Shown here one piece after another: positions 60,616 through 64,000 of a stretch of 64,000 nucleotides of DNA. Location: contig NZ_KE383864.1 in assembly GCF_000422505.1 (NCBI RefSeq), forward strand, positions 602,381 to 666,380, given 5' to 3'. A model generated the notes under the pieces. The model was not told the DNA's origin and did not search any database. It saw only the letters and a program-made list of their open reading frames with translations. The DNA is from Paenibacillus pinihumi DSM 23905 = JCM 16419 (GTDB lineage Bacteria > Bacillota > Bacilli > Paenibacillales > Paenibacillaceae). The translations under genes and the position numbers were made by a program. Every line of letters begins with the position of its first letter. Within the stretch, counting starts at the first letter, position 1.

Positions 60616-61295
60616 TTGCTGTGCTGATTGTGGAGGATGACCCTTTTATACGTGAGAGCCTGAAGCTGATTCTGGACCTGGAGGCTGATCTGGAAGTTGT
60701 CGGCATATGCGGCAATGGTTACGAAGCAGTGGAGTTTGTCAGGGCCGGGTCACAAGTGGATGTGGTGCTTATGGATATCCGGATGCCGGAATGTGACGGT
60801 GTAGAGGCAACCCGGCTGCTCAAGGAGCTTGAGAGGCCCCCTTCTGTCATCATTCTGACGACTTTTGATGATGATGACTATATTGTAGAGGCGATCCGTC
60901 ATGGTGCCGGAGGCTACCTGTTAAAAAATGTCCCCCCTGCCCGGATTGTCTCCGCAATTAAGACCGTACATGGCGGTGAACTGCTGATTCATCCCGATAT
61001 TGCCCGCAAGCTTGCAGATATGATCAGCTCCCGCGACCGTCAGGAGACTGCACGGCCAGGGTCAAATTCCGGAGTAAACAAGCTTGCTGAATATGGGCTT
61101 AATGACGCCGAAAAGGACATTATCCGGCTCGTATCGGACGGCAAGTCCAACCGTGAGATAGCGGGCACTTTGTTTTTGAGTGAAGGGACGGTTAAAAATT
61201 ATATCTCTTCGATCCTGGACAAGCTGGAGCTGCGGGACAGAACTCAGATCGCAATATTTTATCTTAAACTTACCCATGGAGGAATGGATACATGA
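60612..61295 (+). CDS. Response regulator, LnrK-like (NarL family)
   Basis: 227-aa regulator: receiver domain 1-120 with acidic Asp9-Asp10, phosphorylated Asp55 (LMDIRMPE), Thr in ILTTFDDD and Lys in LLKNVPP, then a LuxR-type HTH (about 160-220, LNDAEKDIIRLVSDGKSNREIA). It should be phosphorylated by the kinase at 59452 and switch on the ABC exporter. Its stop codon overlaps the start of the DUF1054 gene (ATGA), so that gene is co-translated. Confidence 0.94.
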   Translation: MIAVLIVEDDPFIRESLKLILDLEADLEVVGICGNGYEAVEFVRAGSQVDVVLMDIRMPECDGVEATRLLKELERPPSVIILTTFDDDDYIVEAIRHGAGGYLLKNVPPARIVSAIKTVHGGELLIHPDIARKLADMISSRDRQETARPGSNSGVNKLAEYGLNDAEKDIIRLVSDGKSNREIAGTLFLSEGTVKNYISSILDKLELRDRTQIAIFYLKLTHGGMDT

Positions 61296-61996
61296 CCCTA
61301 CCAAAGGATAATCAGACCTTGCAAACTATACATACGAGTTCGACCTTACAAGAAAAGCAGGCTCAAGGAGCTGCTCTGTTTGCCGGATTTACACAGGAAG
61401 ACTTTGACGTCTTCACGATTCCCGGCCTGGAGCCGCGAATGGAGGCGCTGATCGGCCTGGTCCGTCCAAAGCTGAATCTGCTCGGGGAGCGGCTGTCACC
61501 GGCGCTGTCCGTGCTGTGCGGCGAGGAAATGTTCCCTCATGTCGCCAAGCATGCCAGACGGACAATCAATCCGCCGATTGACACATGGGTTGCCTTTGCC
61601 CATAATAAACGCGGCTATAAGGCGCATCCCCATTTCCAGATCGGACTGTTCGAATCGCATTTGTTCATTCAGTTTGCGATCATTTATGAATGTACGAACA
61701 AGCTGATTTTTGCCGGACATGCACTGGACAAGCTGAGCGAAATACAGGCTCTGGTGCCGCAACATTATGTATGGTCAGGCGACCACATGGTACCTGAAGG
61801 CACGCGGCACAGTGATATGGACGAGCAGGAGCTTGAGAAGCTGCTCGGCCGCTTGAAGACGGTGAAAGCTGCCGAGGCACTATGCGGGCTGCACTTGGAT
61901 CGCAAGGACCCGCTGCTGGCTGACGGGGAAAAGCTGATCCGGACGATCGAGCAGACATTCGAGACACTGATCCCGCTTTACCGGATGGCTTTTTAA
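61292..61996 (+). CDS. DUF1054 (YktB family) protein
   Basis: 234-aa protein of unknown function. Recognised from FAGFTQEDFDVFTIPGLEPRM, VRPKLNLLGERLSPAL, HVAKHARRTINPP and PHFQIGLFESHLFIQF, which match Bacillus YktB. The N-terminal 25 residues before the family core are extra. Its ATG overlaps the response-regulator stop, with GGAGGA about 8 nt upstream, so it belongs to the two-component operon here; in Bacillus yktB is elsewhere. No catalytic motif is apparent. Confidence 0.85.
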   Translation: MTLPKDNQTLQTIHTSSTLQEKQAQGAALFAGFTQEDFDVFTIPGLEPRMEALIGLVRPKLNLLGERLSPALSVLCGEEMFPHVAKHARRTINPPIDTWVAFAHNKRGYKAHPHFQIGLFESHLFIQFAIIYECTNKLIFAGHALDKLSEIQALVPQHYVWSGDHMVPEGTRHSDMDEQELEKLLGRLKTVKAAEALCGLHLDRKDPLLADGEKLIRTIEQTFETLIPLYRMAF

Positions 61997-62010
61997 AAAA
62001 TTTCACAACC

Positions 62011-62063
62011 AAAAACGGGATGGAATGTGAGCCTCATAAAGGCTTTACATTCCATCCCGTTTT
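62011..62063. terminator. Bidirectional terminator
   Basis: AAAACGGGATGGAATGT and ACATTCCATCCCGTTTT, perfect 17-bp arms with AGCC/GGCT inside. It separates the DUF1054 gene from the convergent MFS gene. Confidence 0.95.
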
Positions 62064-62071
62064 CATTGGTT

Positions 62072-63253
62072 CTAACGGGCCGTGCCCGCCCCTGTTCTGC
62101 GATCTGCGGCAACAAAGCCGGAGAGCAGAAGCAGTGCGGCAAGCGACAGCGCGCCTGCGATAATATAAGGCAGCTTCAAATCAAGCACGAACAAGGAGGT
62201 CCCGACCAGAGGTCCTATAATCCGGCCCAGACTGTCCATAGAGGAGCTAAGTCCTGAAGCAACCCCTTGCCCGACTGTCGTCTTCTGTGTAATGAGCGAG
62301 GTCACACATGGCCGGATGAGGGCGTTGCCGACTCCGAAGATGGCCAGGAACAGAGTCGCAGTCCACAAGGTATGCGCCGTGATCAACAGGAAGAAGCCAA
62401 CGGCTGACAGAAGCAGGCCGGCAACGATGAATTTCGGTTCACCACCCGGGCGGATGTATCTTCTGACGATGCCGCCTTGTACGAGAGCGCCGACAAAACC
62501 GCATACAAAGAACATCATCCCTACCTGCCCGGGAGTCACATCAAATCGCTGCATCCCGAACAATTGCAAGGTTGCTTCCAAGCCGGCAAGCGTAACCGCT
62601 ACAAAAAATGCCAGCACGTACAAGTAGCGGATCGAACCGGTAAAGGCTTGCCAGCGGGAAGGACGCTTCTCCCCTGCTGCACTCCGCTTCTCGGGCGGCA
62701 GCGATTCCTGCAGTCTTGACAGTGCCAGTACAAAGGTAATCAGGGCGAGTATAGCGGCTGTAAAAAACGGCGCCTGCAAGGAAATCTGGCTCAGCAGTCC
62801 GCCGACGCCAGGCCCGATGGTAAAGCCGAGCCCGATTGACATACCGACCAATCCCATTCCCTTTGTCCGCTCCTCCGGCGGTGTGACGTCCGCCACATAA
62901 GCCACGATAACGGATGTTACCGCCCCTGAGAACAAGCCGCCCAGCACACGCGAGGCGTACATCAGAGTCAGATTATCCGATCCGATTCCAAATAAAATAA
63001 AGCTCGCTGCGAATCCGACGATTCCGGTTAATATAATCGGGCGTCTGCCTATGCGGTCCGATAATGCTCCCCAGAACGGCGAGAGCAGAAAAGACACTGC
63101 TGAATAGATGGACAGCATCAGTCCGGTATGGCGTTCCAGCAACCCGGGGTCCGCCGCTTTAATAAGCTCCGGCATAACCGGAATAATAATCCCGAAGCCG
63201 ATGAACGTTGTAATCAGCATCAGCATTACGACAAGTAATTGTTTGTTCATCAT
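62072..63253 (-). CDS. MFS drug exporter (DHA1, 12 helices)
   Basis: 393-aa (or 392) proton-coupled exporter similar to the TetA/Bmr group. Marks: IPVMPEL after helix 1, motif A GALSDRIGRRP in the 2-3 loop, and the antiporter motif C GFTIGPGVGG in helix 5. Twelve hydrophobic segments. Substrate unknown; the context next to an LnrJKLMN-like module suggests antibiotic or amphiphile export. ATG at 63253 or 63250; GGAGGG precedes both. Confidence 0.9.
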   Translation of the reverse strand: MMNKQLLVVMLMLITTFIGFGIIIPVMPELIKAADPGLLERHTGLMLSIYSAVSFLLSPFWGALSDRIGRRPIILTGIVGFAASFILFGIGSDNLTLMYASRVLGGLFSGAVTSVIVAYVADVTPPEERTKGMGLVGMSIGLGFTIGPGVGGLLSQISLQAPFFTAAILALITFVLALSRLQESLPPEKRSAAGEKRPSRWQAFTGSIRYLYVLAFFVAVTLAGLEATLQLFGMQRFDVTPGQVGMMFFVCGFVGALVQGGIVRRYIRPGGEPKFIVAGLLLSAVGFFLLITAHTLWTATLFLAIFGVGNALIRPCVTSLITQKTTVGQGVASGLSSSMDSLGRIIGPLVGTSLFVLDLKLPYIIAGALSLAALLLLSGFVAADRRTGAGTAR

Positions 63254-63326
63254 GTATTCCCTCCAGCAATAATCGTACCATAACTTGTCAGCGCATGGAA
63301 ATGAACAAATCTGTAACAAAATCTGC

Positions 63327-63354
63327 TTGCATTCCCCCCCGTTTTTGCTATACT
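63327..63354 (+). promoter_or_regulatory. Promoter of the decarboxylase gene
   Basis: TTGCAT, 16 nt, TATACT with a TGC extension. It ends about 43 nt before the TTG start codon. A run of seven C lies in the spacer. Confidence 0.65.
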
Positions 63355-63397
63355 CAACCTTGTTTGATTACTTTTTATCGAAAGGCTGGGTGAATCA

Positions 63398-64000
63398 TTG
63401 GATCATACTCAAACCCCGCTATTCAGCGCTGTGCGCAAACATGCGGAGCAAAACCCTGTACAATTTCACATCCCTGGACACAAAAAAGGAGCAGGAAGCG
63501 ATCCGGAATTCCGGTCATTCATCGGCGATAATGCCCTGTCCATCGATTTAATAAATATAGCTCCACTGGATGATTTGCATCAGCCAACCGGTGTTATTGA
63601 GGAAGCTCAGAAGCTTGCCGCCGACGCATTCGGCGCGGACTATACGTTCTTCTCTGTACAGGGGACAAGCGGTGCAATCATTACCATGATTATGACGGTA
63701 TGCTCACCGGGAGACAAGATTATCGTCCCGCGCAACATTCATAAATCGATTATGTCGGCGATTATATTCGCAGGCGCCCGTCCGGTCTTTATCTCCCCTG
63801 CGCGTGACGCGAACCTTGGGATCGACCACGGAATTACAACACGGTCTGTCCGCCGGGCGCTGCAGCGCCATCCTGACGCCAAGGCTGTGCTGGTCATTAA
63901 TCCGACCTACTACGGCATCTGTGCAAACCTGAAAGAGATTGTCGACCTTGTACACACCTACGACATTCCGGTGCTGGTCGATGAGGCCCATGGCGTATTG
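63398..64000 (+). CDS. Orn/Lys/Arg decarboxylase (SpeA/YaaO type), N-terminal fragment
   Basis: The first 201 codons of a PLP enzyme of the arginine/lysine/ornithine decarboxylase family run off the right edge. Visible: TPLFSAVRKHAEQNP, FHIPGHKKG, APLDDLHQPTGVI, FSVQGTSGA (PLP phosphate loop), VPRNIHKSI, NPTYYGICANL and the VDEAHG of the cofactor site. This is the short Gram-positive form without a response-regulator-like wing domain. It could be arginine decarboxylase SpeA (polyamines) or lysine decarboxylase. The start is TTG at 63398, with AAAGG and GGGTG upstream. Confidence 0.9.
   Translation, partial: MDHTQTPLFSAVRKHAEQNPVQFHIPGHKKGAGSDPEFRSFIGDNALSIDLINIAPLDDLHQPTGVIEEAQKLAADAFGADYTFFSVQGTSGAIITMIMTVCSPGDKIIVPRNIHKSIMSAIIFAGARPVFISPARDANLGIDHGITTRSVRRALQRHPDAKAVLVINPTYYGICANLKEIVDLVHTYDIPVLVDEAHGVL

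Noticed and set aside
1-64000. CRISPR array, prophage, insertion sequence, tRNA or rRNA
   Set aside because: No regularly spaced repeats, transposase or integrase motifs, or recognisable tRNA/rRNA sequences were seen in any gap.

Overview
The window is chromosomal housekeeping DNA from a low-to-mid GC Gram-positive spore-former of the Paenibacillaceae (Paenibacillus or a close relative). The evidence is the gene set (remA, ylbF/ricF-ylbG, ylaN, ftsW, acuA/acuC, ccpA, yugN, ylaN, yktB and rqcH families), the strong AGGAGG-type ribosome sites, the frequent TTG and GTG starts, and the T-tailed hairpin terminators. No prophage, insertion sequence, CRISPR array, tRNA or rRNA was seen. Assignments come from reading the proteins; no database search was run.

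Layout. 1-6181 (minus strand): yitJ-like methionine synthase/reductase and dapF, then remA-gmk-rpoZ and coaBC-priA (priA runs off the left edge). 6.5-11.3 kb: a SERCA-type P-ATPase divergent from rqcH. 11.4-16.2 kb: a truncated serine hydrolase, a PHP phosphoesterase coupled to a LysR regulator, an unknown 145-aa protein under a possible Fur box, and ylbG/ricF. 16.3-20 kb: a coupled pair made of a bacterial XPB helicase and its large partner. 20-30 kb: CBS protein, M20 amidohydrolase, yugN-ftsW, Asp23 protein, Ca2+/H+ exchanger, ylaN, an HPr-like protein without the histidine, an M29 aminopeptidase and a GAF-GGDEF diguanylate cyclase. 30-37 kb: rpsD with a structured leader, nfeD-floT behind a textbook SigW promoter, and a class A PBP with two fibronectin III domains.

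37-49 kb is a carbon-control district: acsA (acetyl-CoA synthetase) divergent from acuA-acuC (its acetyltransferase and deacetylase), mtnN, ccpA, a zinc-ribbon protein, VanZ and PfpI proteins, and a ptsG-ptsI operon with no ptsH. The acsA-acuA gap holds a 119-bp long inverted repeat and two cre-like sites. 49-53 kb: a low-complexity repeat protein, then a five-gene unit aroK-fluC-fluC-aroA-CoA-binding protein in which the shikimate genes flank a pair of fluoride channels. 53-64 kb: gnd, two unknown proteins, an LnrJK/LnrLMN-like two-component/ABC export module (divergent), with a YktB/DUF1054 gene coupled to the response regulator, an MFS exporter and the start of an Orn/Lys/Arg decarboxylase.

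No wholly new system could be demonstrated. The strongest leads are the XPB pair, the His-less HPr-like protein, the ptsG-ptsI operon with an altered EI active-site loop, the divergent EPSP synthase, the repeat protein at 49 kb and the several unassigned palindromic operators.
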